DNA from: JAWKVD01 sp041398225
GTDB lineage: Bacteria > Pseudomonadota > Alphaproteobacteria > Caulobacterales > Hyphomonadaceae
Reading direction: 5' to 3'
Length of the DNA stretch: 64,000 nucleotides
Assembly: GCA_041398225.1 (NCBI GenBank)
Contig: JAWKVD010000010.1
Coordinates: 1 to 64,000, forward strand
How positions within the stretch are numbered: position 1 is the stretch's first letter; each line of letters begins with the position of its first letter. The notes under the pieces are model-generated. The model did not search any database and was not told where the DNA came from. It worked only from the letters and a program-made list of their open reading frames with translations. A program made the position numbers and the translations under genes. Shown here one piece after another: positions 16,900 through 25,373 of this stretch.

Positions 16900-17631
16900 A
16901 TGGTGCGCAGATCCTTGTTCTCCGTAACACTCGTTCTGATGGCGTCAGCCTTCGGGCGCGCCTCGGCGCAGCCGCCGCCGGTCAAGGATATCGAAGTCTC
17001 CCTGACCGACCGCAAGGCGTTTATCCGCATCGACCTCGCCGACCAACCGGCCGCCGCCACAACCCGCCTGTCGCCCAGCGAACTGGCGGTCGACCTTCTG
17101 GGCGTCAAGGCGACGCCCCTGTCGATGAAGCCCGCCGACACCGAATTGTTCAACCTGCTCGTGGTCACGCCGAGCAACGCCGAGGGAACCACGCTGGTCT
17201 TCCACGGCACGACCTTCGATAGCGCGGACGCCACCATCTACCGCAACGCGGTGGTGGTTGAAGGACATCTCGCCAATCCGCGCAGTCGCCCCGCGCCCAG
17301 CGCCGCCCAACTCGCCGGACTGGGCGACGCCGCCTGCACGGGCGCGCGCAACCGCCTTTCTCAAAATGCATGGGATCTCGAAGCGCTCGGCGTCCAGGCG
17401 CTTTGCAGATACGACGCGGGCGAACACGCTTCCGCGCGCGCCGACTTCGCCCGCCTCGCCTCGATTGATCCGGACGACTGGCGCGCCGCGACCGGCCACG
17501 GCCTCTTTGCGCTTGCCGACGGCGAACGCGACGTCGCCCGCGTGGCCTTCATGGCGGCCGCGGACAAGACCTCGGACCCGGACGTCGCCAACCGGCTGCG
17601 CGAGCTCGCGCGCGCGCCCTACGCCCCTTAG
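16900..17631 (+). CDS. Secreted hypothetical protein, AMIN-like domain plus TPR-like tail
   Basis: The 243-residue protein begins with a signal peptide (MVRRSLFSVTLVLMASAFGRASA). Residues 25-110 look like an AMIN-type beta domain (VKDIEVSLTDRKAFIRIDL, then SPSELAVDLLGV), the fold that binds peptidoglycan in secretins and amidases. From about residue 140 the chain becomes helical with TPR-like spacing (ALGVQALCRYDAGEHASARADFARL). It is probably periplasmic and may scaffold envelope proteins. It stands alone; a CtrA-like site lies 24 nt upstream. The domain calls are by eye and moderate. Confidence 0.7.
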   Translation: MVRRSLFSVTLVLMASAFGRASAQPPPVKDIEVSLTDRKAFIRIDLADQPAAATTRLSPSELAVDLLGVKATPLSMKPADTELFNLLVVTPSNAEGTTLVFHGTTFDSADATIYRNAVVVEGHLANPRSRPAPSAAQLAGLGDAACTGARNRLSQNAWDLEALGVQALCRYDAGEHASARADFARLASIDPDDWRAATGHGLFALADGERDVARVAFMAAADKTSDPDVANRLRELARAPYAP

Positions 17632-18008
17632 CCGCCGCACAGCCTAGTCGAAGCGCAACAGCCGGCGCGTTCAGCGCGGGGCCGCTTTCTCACATCGAAT
17701 GTCTTTGTTTGGGAGGGGGCTCTTCCCGGCGGGCGACCTCGGGGGTCGGGGGGGGGGACGGATGGGGCCGCCAGCGCCGGGAAGTTTCACCACTCGGCTC
17801 GCTTTCGCGCGCCGGTGAACACCATTTGGGGGGCGCTTTCGCGTTTTGAAGGGGCCCGGAACATCACGTCGCAGTGAAAGATCGGACAGGAAGTCGCAGG
17901 CGACGAATGCCGCTGCGCAGCATGACCCGAACGCAACCGAATAAGGGCGAGGAAGCGGCGAAGTCCGGGCGGCTGCGCGACGCAACCGCCCGGAAACTCA
18001 CGCCTACA
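17632..18008 (+). other. Geneless GC-rich stretch with a G10 run
   Basis: No convincing gene is visible on either strand. The stretch holds a run of ten G (17748-17757) close to other G runs, so the plus strand could form a G-quadruplex. An imperfect hairpin (17964-17984 with 17981-17994) just beyond the stop of the minus-strand gene may be its terminator, but has no T tract. Confidence 0.5.
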
Positions 18009-18434
18009 TCACACTACGCTTACGCCACTCTCACTAACCGGAGCGGGCCCCGCGCCGAGCACATCGCCAAGATGGCCCAGACCGCGCACGCCGAATTCCG
18101 ATTCCGCGAAACTGCTAATCGCCGGAAACACCGCGGCGACCTCCGCATGTCCCAATCCCTGATCGTGCAAGGCCCGGATCAGGCTCGCGGCGACCTCGGC
18201 CCGCCCGCCTGGCGTCTGCTCGATCAAGCGGGCGATAACCCCGGTCGCGGCGCCGGTTTCCGCGCCCATGCGAGCCGCGAGCGTTCGCGCGCCCGGAACC
18301 CGTTCGAAAATCTCGCGGGCGCATTCGGCGCCCTGCCGGTCGGCCGCATTCAGAACGATGCCGAGGGCCGCACGGGCCTGGATCGTCGTTACGCCCGCAT
18401 GCGACGCGATATGCGAAATAAAGTCAGCCAGCAT
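18009..18434 (-). CDS. Hypothetical small helical protein (141 aa)
   Basis: The 141-residue product is almost all alpha-helical by composition and has no signal peptide. The pattern LADFISHIASHAGVTTIQAR, then ALGIVLNAADRQG and a Gly/Ala-rich middle, resembles DUF2267/DUF2780-type proteins in which helices pack around periodic Gly residues; I cannot name the family firmly. The ATG at 18434 gives a clean amphipathic start, while the longer frame to 18527 runs into the dipeptidase gene. It follows the VanX-type gene by 62 nt on the same strand and may share its transcript. Confidence 0.55.
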   Translation of the reverse strand: MLADFISHIASHAGVTTIQARAALGIVLNAADRQGAECAREIFERVPGARTLAARMGAETGAATGVIARLIEQTPGGRAEVAASLIRALHDQGLGHAEVAAVFPAISSFAESEFGVRGLGHLGDVLGAGPAPVSESGVSVV

Positions 18435-18496
18435 CCCCGCTTGGTCTCCGCACTCTGAACAGAGTGCAAGAATGGCCGGGGATAGTTGCCGGGGAA

Positions 18497-19282
18497 TTAA
18501 GCACGATCGGTTTGTTCGGGAACGCACTCCCCGAAATGCGCGGCGTCAGCGCCGGTCAGCCGCGCCCACATCTGATCGCCCCACGAATAGTGCCACCATT
18601 CCGTAGGATTGTTGGCGAACCCCTCCTCGCTCATCGCCCAGTAGAGAATGCGCCGGTTTCGGCGCGCCTCCTCATCCGACATCGACGCGGGCGCCGCGCG
18701 TTCGAAGGCGTCGGTCCAGGCGTTCTCGGTCACGTCGTCAAACAGTCCGCCCATGAACAACGGATGCCCGGTCGATCGCAGCACCAGCGTAAGATCGACC
18801 GCGGCCCCGGTCGCGTGAGGCGCCGGAGATGCCTCTCCCGCAGAAGGCGCGGACCAGTACATCTCCACTTCGCGCATCAACGCATCGCCTTGCAGATCGG
18901 GCCGCCTTTGCTGAAGCCATTCGGGAAACCAGACATCGTGGAAATACGCCTGAACCGACGCCGGCCGCCACGCATCGAACAGGAACAGCTCCACCCCCAG
19001 ATCTTCTACGCGCGCATTCACCCGCATCAGACGCTCGGCCACCGAACGCCGTAGCCAGAGCTGCGGAATCGAACCCGGGATCGAGCGCCAGTAAGGCGGG
19101 TTCGCGGGCGAATGATAATGGTTCACTCCGCGCAGACCGGCTTCGACCGCTTCAACGCATGGATCGCTCGCCAGTTGCCCATCCAGCGCGATCGCCACCT
19201 CCTCGCGAAATCCGCGCTTTCGTTCGATCGCCTCGGCGGACGATGGAATAGCCGGAAGGTTGGCGACGTCGGACAGGTTCAT
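18497..19282 (-). CDS. D-alanyl-D-alanine dipeptidase (VanX/DdpX family)
   Basis: The 261-residue enzyme is a zinc dipeptidase of peptidase family M15D that splits D-Ala-D-Ala. The family residues are present: the substrate Arg in FDAWRP (Arg106), the zinc ligands His156 and Asp163 in PHATGAAVDL, the catalytic Glu228 and the third ligand His231 in PTEWWHYSWGD. There is no signal peptide, so a cytoplasmic role in recycling cell-wall dipeptide is likely rather than vancomycin resistance; no van genes are nearby. The ATG at 19282 is chosen because the extra upstream residues are unlike the family. Confidence 0.88.
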   Translation of the reverse strand: MNLSDVANLPAIPSSAEAIERKRGFREEVAIALDGQLASDPCVEAVEAGLRGVNHYHSPANPPYWRSIPGSIPQLWLRRSVAERLMRVNARVEDLGVELFLFDAWRPASVQAYFHDVWFPEWLQQRRPDLQGDALMREVEMYWSAPSAGEASPAPHATGAAVDLTLVLRSTGHPLFMGGLFDDVTENAWTDAFERAAPASMSDEEARRNRRILYWAMSEEGFANNPTEWWHYSWGDQMWARLTGADAAHFGECVPEQTDRA

Positions 19283-19413
19283 CTTGCGGTTCCGTTTCGA
19301 CCGTCCGCGCACGAACGATGCGCGCGGCGTCACAGCATTACGCAGATGAAAATATGGAACCGCAAGCCGCCCGGTCGCTTGATTGGATACAGTTCGCAAT
19401 CAGGGAGACTGAT

Positions 19414-19851
19414 ATGAAACGCTTACTCTTGGCGGGCGCCGCCGCCTTGATGCTGACCGCCCCGGCCCTCGCCCAGACTCCAAATCAGCCGCCGGAAAGC
19501 GCAGCGCCTCCGCAACAGGCCGACGCGGGAACGACGACCGAAGCCGAAGGCGAGCTGCTCATTCAGGGCGTAACGCCCGCGCAGGCGCTTGGCGCGATCG
19601 ATCCGTCCAAACTGACGCAGTCGGCTCCGCCCGAAATCGTCGCCGAAGCGGAAGTCGAAACGGTCGTCGAAACCGGCGACGAGACCGAAATCGCCCAGGG
19701 CGACGCCGAACTGTCCAGCCAGGTGCTGCTGGAAGACCTCAACGCCCCGGTCACCGAACAGGTCGCCGACGTCGTGGAGTCCGGATCGTACAGCACGAAG
19801 GACCTCGTCAGAGCCGAACTCGCGGCCATGGAAAAGCGTCCGCCTTCGTAA
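19414..19851 (+). CDS. Secreted acidic hypothetical protein (145 aa)
   Basis: The 145-residue product has a clear signal peptide (MKRLLLAGAAALMLTAPALA) and then a low-complexity, strongly acidic chain rich in Glu, Ala and Thr (for example AEAEVETVVETGDETEIAQ). It ends in a short helix, TKDLVRAELAAMEKRPPS. GGGAG-like GGGAG is replaced here by GGGAG-type sequence CAGGGAG 9 nt before the ATG, a good ribosome site. I recognise no domain. It is probably an intrinsically disordered periplasmic protein. A hairpin terminator follows 30 nt after the stop. Confidence 0.7.
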   Translation: MKRLLLAGAAALMLTAPALAQTPNQPPESAAPPQQADAGTTTEAEGELLIQGVTPAQALGAIDPSKLTQSAPPEIVAEAEVETVVETGDETEIAQGDAELSSQVLLEDLNAPVTEQVADVVESGSYSTKDLVRAELAAMEKRPPS

Positions 19852-19881
19852 TTCCGGGCAGATACGTCCGCCAATTGAGTG

Positions 19882-19920
19882 GGGGAAGGGTTGATCGCCC
19901 TTCCCCGCTCGTCGTGTTGC
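19882..19920 (+). terminator. Terminator-like hairpin
   Basis: A 9-bp stem (19882-19890 with 19898-19906, GGGGAAGGG/CCCTTCCCC) is followed, after about 12 nt, by a T-rich stretch. It lies between the acidic secreted protein and the thiolase gene. Confidence 0.5.
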
Positions 19921-19993
19921 TTTTCCTTTCGTAATAGCGCTTAGGTAGCCCGCAAAACTCACACAGCGCAGAATATCGAAAAGGGAGACCTAT

Positions 19994-21199
19994 ATGCGTG
20001 AGACAGTGATCGTTTCGACGGCCCGCACAGGGCTGGCGAAGTCCGCCAGGGGCGGCTTCAACCTCACCCACGGCGCGGCGCTGGGCGGTCACGCCATCAA
20101 GCACGCCATTGAACGCGCCGGTCTCCAGCCGGGCGAAGTCGAAGACGTCTATCTGGGCTGCGCCAACCCCGAAGGCGCCACGGGCGGCAACATCGCCCGT
20201 CAGGCCGCGCTCTGGGCCGATTGCCCGGTGCAAGTCGCCGGCGCGACCATCAACCGCTTCTGCTCCTCCGGTCTCAACGCCGTGGCCCTCGCCGCCGGCT
20301 CGATCCGTGACGGCGCCGACATCGTCATCGGCGGCGGCGTCGAGAGCATCTCGCTGGTTCAGCTCGGCGGCCACGGAAACCGCTTCCACGCCGCCGACGA
20401 GAAACTCGTCGAGAAAATTCCCGCCATCTACATGAGCATGATCGAAACCGCCGAGATCGTGGCCGAGCGCTACGGCGTATCGCGCGAATACCAGGACGAA
20501 TACGCCCTGATGTCTCAGCAGCGCACCGCGGCGGCTCAGCAAGCCGACAAGTACGCGGACGAAATCGTCCCGATGAAAACCAAGATGGCGAAGACCAACA
20601 AGGAGACCGGTGAAACCACCGTCGTCGACTACGAGGTCACCCGCGACGAGTGCAACCGTCCGCAAACCACCCTCGCCGACCTGCAGAAACTCCAGCCGGT
20701 CTTCAAGGGCGGCCAGAAGGTCCAGGAAGGCAAGTTCGTCACCGCCGGCAACGCCTCGCAATTCTCCGACGGCGGCGCGGCGCTGGTGCTGATGGAAGCC
20801 AAGGAAGCCGAAAAGCGCGGCCTCAACCCGCTCGGCGCGTTCCGCGGCTTCGCCGTCGCCGGCTGCGAGCCCGACGAAATGGGCATCGGCCCGGTCTACG
20901 CCGTCCCGCGTCTGCTTGAGCGTCACGGCCTCAAGGTCGACGACATCGACCTGTGGGAGCTCAACGAAGCCTTCGCTTCGCAGTGCCTCTACTGCCGCGA
21001 CACGCTCGGCATCGATCCGGAAAAATACAACGTCAACGGCGGCTCGATCTCGATCGGCCACCCCTATGGCGTCACCGGCGCGCGCTGCGCTGGCCACATC
21101 CTGCTCGAAGGCCGTCGCCGCAAGGCCAAGTACGGCGTCGTGACGATGTGCATCGGCGGCGGCCAGGGCGCCGCCGGCCTGTTCGAGATCTTCAACTAG
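19994..21199 (+). CDS. Acetyl-CoA C-acyltransferase (thiolase)
   Basis: This 401-residue thiolase cleaves or forms 3-ketoacyl-CoA, most likely as the last step of fatty-acid beta-oxidation. The acyl-enzyme cysteine is Cys90 in INRFCSSGLNAVA; the C-terminal general-base motifs are GGSISIGHPYGVTGAR and the Cys in TMCIGGGQGAAG. Length and motifs fit FadA/FadI/PhaA; FadA-like is favoured by the NEAFASQCLYCRD region, but the partner FadB is not in the window. GGGAGACC precedes the start. An excellent intrinsic terminator follows the stop. Confidence 0.92.
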   Translation: MRETVIVSTARTGLAKSARGGFNLTHGAALGGHAIKHAIERAGLQPGEVEDVYLGCANPEGATGGNIARQAALWADCPVQVAGATINRFCSSGLNAVALAAGSIRDGADIVIGGGVESISLVQLGGHGNRFHAADEKLVEKIPAIYMSMIETAEIVAERYGVSREYQDEYALMSQQRTAAAQQADKYADEIVPMKTKMAKTNKETGETTVVDYEVTRDECNRPQTTLADLQKLQPVFKGGQKVQEGKFVTAGNASQFSDGGAALVLMEAKEAEKRGLNPLGAFRGFAVAGCEPDEMGIGPVYAVPRLLERHGLKVDDIDLWELNEAFASQCLYCRDTLGIDPEKYNVNGGSISIGHPYGVTGARCAGHILLEGRRRKAKYGVVTMCIGGGQGAAGLFEIFN

Positions 21200-21223
21200 A
21201 TCCTTCGATCGTCGACAATCGAG

Positions 21224-21259
21224 ACCGGCGTTCCCGAAAGGGAGCGCCGGTTTCTCTTT
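21224..21259 (+). terminator. Intrinsic terminator after the thiolase gene
   Basis: A 12-bp stem with one G-U pair (21224-21235 with 21240-21251) is closed by a GAAA tetraloop and followed by TTTCTCTTT. Confidence 0.9.
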
Positions 21260-21311
21260 GTCAGCCCGCCCATTGTCAGCCCGCCAGCCAGTCCGGCCGA
21301 CCGCGCCGCCC

Positions 21312-21998
21312 TCAGGCGCGCTTCTGCAGGATCGCCCGGAATATCCGCCAGCGCATCGACAGGGGCGGCCGCCCCTCGCCGGCATAATGCGCGACCGCGG
21401 GGATAAGCTCCGATGGAACATCCTTGAGCGCCGCCCGGGCGGCGGCGGCCTGCGCCGCCGCGCCCTCGCGTTCGGCGACCATGGCTGTCTGGGCGCGGGC
21501 CCTGCGTTCAAGCGCCTCGACATGGGCTGGCGAGGGGTCGTCGGCCAGCGACAGGCTCGCGAGCCGGACAAGCGCCGCCTCCGCATCCGCATGACGGTTG
21601 AAGTGCGCCTCGCTGTCGGCATGCCCGGAAGCGTGGATATGGTCGTCGAGAATATCGTCCACCCGGTCCACCAGGGCCTCAGCGGCCGCCAGACCGGCGG
21701 CGCGTCCGGCGAAGACCCGGCCCAGCTCCTCGCTCAGATCGTGCCGGCGTACCTTCCCCTCGCGCACGCCCTCCAGCGTCTCCCGCCACCATTGCAGGCG
21801 GATCTTGCCCAGCATCGCTTCGCTCGCGCCCAGCGCCCGGCGAAGCTCCACGTTCAGCAGATAGGCGGCGACCAGCCGCTCCCGCGCGCCCGGCGCGGCG
21901 AAACGGGAGGCGAGCCAACGGGCTTCATCCACGTTTCTCAGGCGCTGGTCGAACCCTTCTGAGGTTGCAAGCGTTGCAGGTTTGTCGGTATCGCTCAT
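21312..21998 (-). CDS. Squalene/phytoene synthase-like protein (NDUFAF6-type)
   Basis: The 228-residue protein belongs to the squalene/phytoene synthase superfamily, but looks like the short relatives related to the mitochondrial complex I assembly factor NDUFAF6. It has DEARWLASRFAAPGARERL and AMLGKIRLQWWRETLEG, typical of that branch, but no clear pair of Asp-rich DxxxD metal motifs needed for prenyl-diphosphate chemistry. A terpenoid-making role is therefore doubtful. It is monocistronic on the minus strand and ends convergent with the thiolase gene. Confidence 0.75.
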   Translation of the reverse strand: MSDTDKPATLATSEGFDQRLRNVDEARWLASRFAAPGARERLVAAYLLNVELRRALGASEAMLGKIRLQWWRETLEGVREGKVRRHDLSEELGRVFAGRAAGLAAAEALVDRVDDILDDHIHASGHADSEAHFNRHADAEAALVRLASLSLADDPSPAHVEALERRARAQTAMVAEREGAAAQAAAARAALKDVPSELIPAVAHYAGEGRPPLSMRWRIFRAILQKRA

Positions 21999-22167
21999 TT
22001 CAGTTTCCGGCGGGCATCCCTATCTGGTGGAGGGCGCGCTGGAAACCATCGCCGCACGAAGCGCGCGTCGAAACCGGCGATATAAGATATCCGGGGTAGG
22101 AACCGGGGCGGCCGCCCCCGGAACAAACCCCGCACGGCAGGCAGTTCAGGACCAGAAAGGGTTGTCC

Positions 22168-22767
22168 ATGGCTTTCACGCTCCCCCCGCTTCCTTACGCA
22201 CGCAATGCGCTCGAACCGCATATGTCGGAGCGCACCTTCGACTTCCACTACGGCAAGCACCATCAGGCCTATGTCGACAATCTCAACAAGCTGGTCGCCG
22301 GCACCCCGCTCGAGACCGCCTCGCTCGAGGAAGTGATCCTCGAAAGCGCCGGCAAGACGCCCGGCGTCTTCAACAACTCCGCGCAGGTCTGGAACCACAC
22401 CTTCTTCTGGCACTCCATGAAGCCCGGCGGCGGCGGTGAGCCCACCGGAGCCATCGCCGAGGCCATCAACGCCGCGTTCGGCGACCTCGACGGCTTCAAG
22501 AAGGCCTTCGCCGAAGCCGGCGCAACCCAGTTCGGCTCCGGCTGGGCCTGGCTGGTCGCCAAGGACGGCAAGCTGGAGGTCCGCAAAACCCCTAACGCCG
22601 AGACCCCGCTGACCGAGAAAGGCGTGACGCCGCTCCTGACCATGGATGTCTGGGAGCACGCCTACTACCTCGACCACCAGAACGCACGTCCGAAGTTCAT
22701 CGAGACCTATCTCACCCATCTCGTGAACTGGGACTTCGCGAACCAGAACCTCAAAGACGCCGGCTGA
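22168..22767 (+). CDS. sodB: Superoxide dismutase [Fe] (Fe/Mn family)
   Basis: SodB converts superoxide to oxygen and hydrogen peroxide in the cytoplasm. The 199-residue product has the first metal His in FHYGKHHQAYVDNLN (His27), the second in WNHTFFWHSM, and the last two ligands in DVWEHAYYLDHQN. FGSGWAWLV and the general profile favour the iron form. The ATG at 22168 has AGAAAGG 7 nt upstream. A perfect terminator follows. A TATAAG element about 80 nt upstream could be its -10 box, although no good -35 is visible. Confidence 0.95.
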   Translation: MAFTLPPLPYARNALEPHMSERTFDFHYGKHHQAYVDNLNKLVAGTPLETASLEEVILESAGKTPGVFNNSAQVWNHTFFWHSMKPGGGGEPTGAIAEAINAAFGDLDGFKKAFAEAGATQFGSGWAWLVAKDGKLEVRKTPNAETPLTEKGVTPLLTMDVWEHAYYLDHQNARPKFIETYLTHLVNWDFANQNLKDAG

Positions 22768-22793
22768 TAGCGCGTCCTTCCGGAAGTAACAGA

Positions 22794-22824
22794 GGCCGCG
22801 ATCCAGCCCGGATCGCGGCTTTTT
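22794..22824 (+). terminator. Intrinsic terminator after sodB
   Basis: An 11-bp stem (22794-22804 with 22810-22820, GCCGCGATCC/GGATCGCGGC plus a G-T closing pair) has a 5-nt loop and a TTTTT tail. Confidence 0.92.
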
Positions 22825-22894
22825 CTGTCGCCTGCGCCAGCATCGCCGCTTCACCGGCGCGCAACCGGCGGATTCCGGCAGGTTTCAACAAAAT

Positions 22895-23012
22895 TTGCCG
22901 CTTACCCCCCGAGGAACTTTAACATCGGCGCGCTATCTGTTCATTGTTCGGTTCTCATCCCCCCAACCCGAGGGCCGGACTAGGAAGGGGCGTCGAGCAA
23001 TCGGCGCCCCTT
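22895..23012 (+). promoter_or_regulatory. Promoter and structured leader (or small RNA) upstream of otsA
   Basis: The gap of about 430 nt before otsA has no gene. TTGCCG (22895-22900) and TTTAAC (22918-22923) with a 17-nt spacer form a fair promoter. About 60 nt downstream, AAGGGGCG (22985-22992) pairs with CGCCCCTT (23005-23012). C6 runs occur both before and after the -10 element. This could be a long otsA leader with an attenuator-like hairpin or a short RNA of about 90 nt. There is no T tract, so termination is uncertain. Confidence 0.35.
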
Positions 23013-23194
23013 CTGATTCCGCCGCACGCGATTGCGCCGGTTTCCGCGCGATTCGCCGATATCCGTCGCTTTAGGAGCCAATTGGGACGCTGGACGTTTG
23101 ACCGTCAGCGCCCAAATCCGTGCAGAATGTTCCTCACGGGCTTTTTTACCGGTCGAAGCGTTGGATCGGGCGCCGGGTGAAGGTACGAGAAGAC

Positions 23195-24592
23195 ATGAAC
23201 AAGCTCATCGTGGTGTCGAATCGGACGGCGGCGGCCACCGGTCTCCGCGCGGGCGGCTTGGCGGTCGCCGTTTCGGATGCTCTCCAGAAAAGCGGCGGAA
23301 CCTGGATCGGCTGGAGCGGCGAAGTCGTGGACGAACGCCCGCGCGGCGTGTCCGTCATCCGCGACGAAGGCGTCCAGTACATCCTCTCCGATCTCAGCCA
23401 GGAAGAGTTCGACGGCTACTATCTTCAGTTCGCGAACCGCATGATCTGGCCCGACTTCCACTACCGGGTGGATCTGGCGCACTACGACAACGACACCTTC
23501 GAAATCTATCGCGCGGTCAATCAGCGCTTCGCGGAGATCGTCGCGCAGGAAGCCACGCCGGGCGATCTTGTCTGGGTGCACGACTACCACTTCCTTCTGA
23601 TGGGCGACGCATTGCGTCAGGCCGGCTGGGACGGACCGACCGGCTACTTCCTCCACATTCCTTTCCCCTCGCCCGAACTGTTCCGCGCACTTCCCCAGCA
23701 CAACCGCATCGCGCGCTCGCTCAGCTATTTCGACGTCATCGGCTTCCAGTCCGAACGCGACGCCGCCAACTTCCACCGCTACATGATCGAGGAGTGCGCC
23801 GCCGTCGATCTCGGCGACGGACGTTTGCGGGCGTTCGGGCGCACCTTCAGCGCGCGCGCCTACCCGATCGGCATCGACCCCGTCACCATCGAAAAAGCCG
23901 CCGAGTCCGAACTCGCCAGAGCGGCCACTGAAAAGATCAGCCGCTTCCTCGGCGGCGGCCGCTCGCTGGTCATCGGCGTCGACCGCATGGACTACTCGAA
24001 AGGCCTGCCCGAGCGCTTCGAAGCCGTCGGACAGCTCTTCGACCAGTTCGAGCAGGTGCGCGGGAAAGTGTCCTTCACGCAGATCGCGCCGCCATCGCGT
24101 TCGATGGTTGAGGAATACAAGAACCTCCGCAAGGAGCTCGATCGACTGGCGGGCCGCATCAACGGCGACTATGGCGATCTCGACTGGATTCCGATCCGCT
24201 ATCTCGCCCGCGCCTATCAGCGCGACGAACTCGCCGGCCTCTTCCGCGTCGCCGACGTCGCACTCGTCACGCCGCTGCGCGACGGCATGAACCTCGTCGC
24301 CAAGGAATATGTCGCGGCCCAGGACCCCGAGGACCCCGGCGTGCTCGTGCTCTCGGAGTTCGCAGGCGCGGCCGAACAGATGACCGAAGCCCTGATCATC
24401 AATCCGCACGATCGCGGCCAGGTCGCCGAAGCCATCTACCGCGCTCTCACCATGTCGCTGACCGAACGCAAGGACCGTTGGCAGGCGCTCTCGGAGACCG
24501 TGAAAGCGCAGGACATCTCTTGGTGGTCCGATCGTTTCCTCACCGATCTGCGCGCCTGCGGCTTGCCGGCCGCAACGGCCGTGGCGAGCTAG
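23195..24592 (+). CDS. otsA: Alpha,alpha-trehalose-phosphate synthase (UDP- or GDP-forming)
   Basis: OtsA transfers glucose from a nucleotide sugar to glucose 6-phosphate to give trehalose 6-phosphate, the first step of making this osmoprotectant. The 465-residue GT20 enzyme opens LIVVSNRTAAATGLRAGGLA, then has WSGEVVDE, DLVWVHDYHFLLMG, GYFLHIPFPSPELFRALP, the sugar-donor site GVDRMDYSKGLPERF, and TPLRDGMNLVAKEYVAAQ. The ATG at 23195 begins the family's N-terminal strand. otsB starts 16 nt downstream and a GH15 gene overlaps otsB, giving a three-gene trehalose operon. Confidence 0.95.
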   Translation: MNKLIVVSNRTAAATGLRAGGLAVAVSDALQKSGGTWIGWSGEVVDERPRGVSVIRDEGVQYILSDLSQEEFDGYYLQFANRMIWPDFHYRVDLAHYDNDTFEIYRAVNQRFAEIVAQEATPGDLVWVHDYHFLLMGDALRQAGWDGPTGYFLHIPFPSPELFRALPQHNRIARSLSYFDVIGFQSERDAANFHRYMIEECAAVDLGDGRLRAFGRTFSARAYPIGIDPVTIEKAAESELARAATEKISRFLGGGRSLVIGVDRMDYSKGLPERFEAVGQLFDQFEQVRGKVSFTQIAPPSRSMVEEYKNLRKELDRLAGRINGDYGDLDWIPIRYLARAYQRDELAGLFRVADVALVTPLRDGMNLVAKEYVAAQDPEDPGVLVLSEFAGAAEQMTEALIINPHDRGQVAEAIYRALTMSLTERKDRWQALSETVKAQDISWWSDRFLTDLRACGLPAATAVAS

Positions 24593-24608
24593 ACGGACAC
24601 CGCGTCGC

Positions 24609-25373
24609 GTGAGTTTGCCGATCCGCCAGAACGCCCCCGGCGCCGATGCGCTCATCGACGTGCCGCGCTTCCTTCGCGAACGCGCGCTCTTTCTCGACTT
24701 CGACGGAACGCTCGCGGCGCTGCAGGACGATCCGGAAACCGTGCGCCTGCCCGTGGGCGGCGCGGACATTCTGGCGACGCTGCACGATCGCCTCGCCGGC
24801 CGCCTCACGATCCTGAGCGGACGCGACATGCGTGATCTCTCGCGCCGCATCCCGCACACCCTGCGCCGCATCGGCGGTCACGGCCTCGAAGTCTGTCGTC
24901 CCGGCGAGGCGCCGGGCGTCATGACCGAGACCCCGCCGCCGGACCTCGCCCACGCGCTCGACCGTCTCAGCGCGGGCGAACCCGGAACCCGCGTCGAACC
25001 CAAGGGGCCGATCCTCGCCCTGCACTATCGCTTCGCGCCCGAACGCGGCGACGCGCTTCTGCACGCGCTGCGAACCATCGCCGCGGACTTTCCCGCCTAT
25101 CGCATTCAATCCGGAAAGCTCGTGCTCGAGGTCAAACCCGCCCGCGCCAACAAGGGGGTTGCCCTGACGCGGCAAATGTCAGAGCCAGAGTTCGCGAGCT
25201 TTACGCCGGTGATGATCGGCGACGACGCGACGGACGAAGACGCCATCTCGGCTGCGACCGATCTCGGCGGTTTCGGGGTCAAGGTCGGCGACGGAGACAG
25301 TCGCGCGAAACTACGTTTGAAGGATCCCGCAGAGGTATGGGCATGGCTGGAGACGCTGGCGACGCATCGGTGA
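24609..25373 (+). CDS. otsB: Trehalose-6-phosphate phosphatase
   Basis: OtsB removes phosphate from trehalose 6-phosphate to release trehalose. The 254-residue HAD-superfamily enzyme has the nucleophile motif FLDFDGTLAAL near residue 31, TILSGRD (motif II), a lysine-bearing KLVLEVKPARANKG segment, and the magnesium motif IGDDATDEDA. The start codon is GTG at 24609. It lies 16 nt after otsA and overlaps the GH15 gene, so the three are probably translated from one mRNA. Confidence 0.93.
   Translation: MSLPIRQNAPGADALIDVPRFLRERALFLDFDGTLAALQDDPETVRLPVGGADILATLHDRLAGRLTILSGRDMRDLSRRIPHTLRRIGGHGLEVCRPGEAPGVMTETPPPDLAHALDRLSAGEPGTRVEPKGPILALHYRFAPERGDALLHALRTIAADFPAYRIQSGKLVLEVKPARANKGVALTRQMSEPEFASFTPVMIGDDATDEDAISAATDLGGFGVKVGDGDSRAKLRLKDPAEVWAWLETLATHR

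Noticed and set aside
17671..17985. Minus-strand frame of about 100 codons across the G10 run
   Set aside because: Low-complexity Arg/Pro composition and dependence on an unreliable homopolymer.
18497..19282. VanX-type gene as a vancomycin resistance determinant
   Set aside because: No vanH, vanA or vanRS partners nearby, and the organism appears Gram-negative; a cell-wall recycling role is more likely.
19808..21622. Minus-strand frame opposite the thiolase gene
   Set aside because: Shadow of the thiolase; it would also run through the GAAA-loop terminator at 21224-21259.
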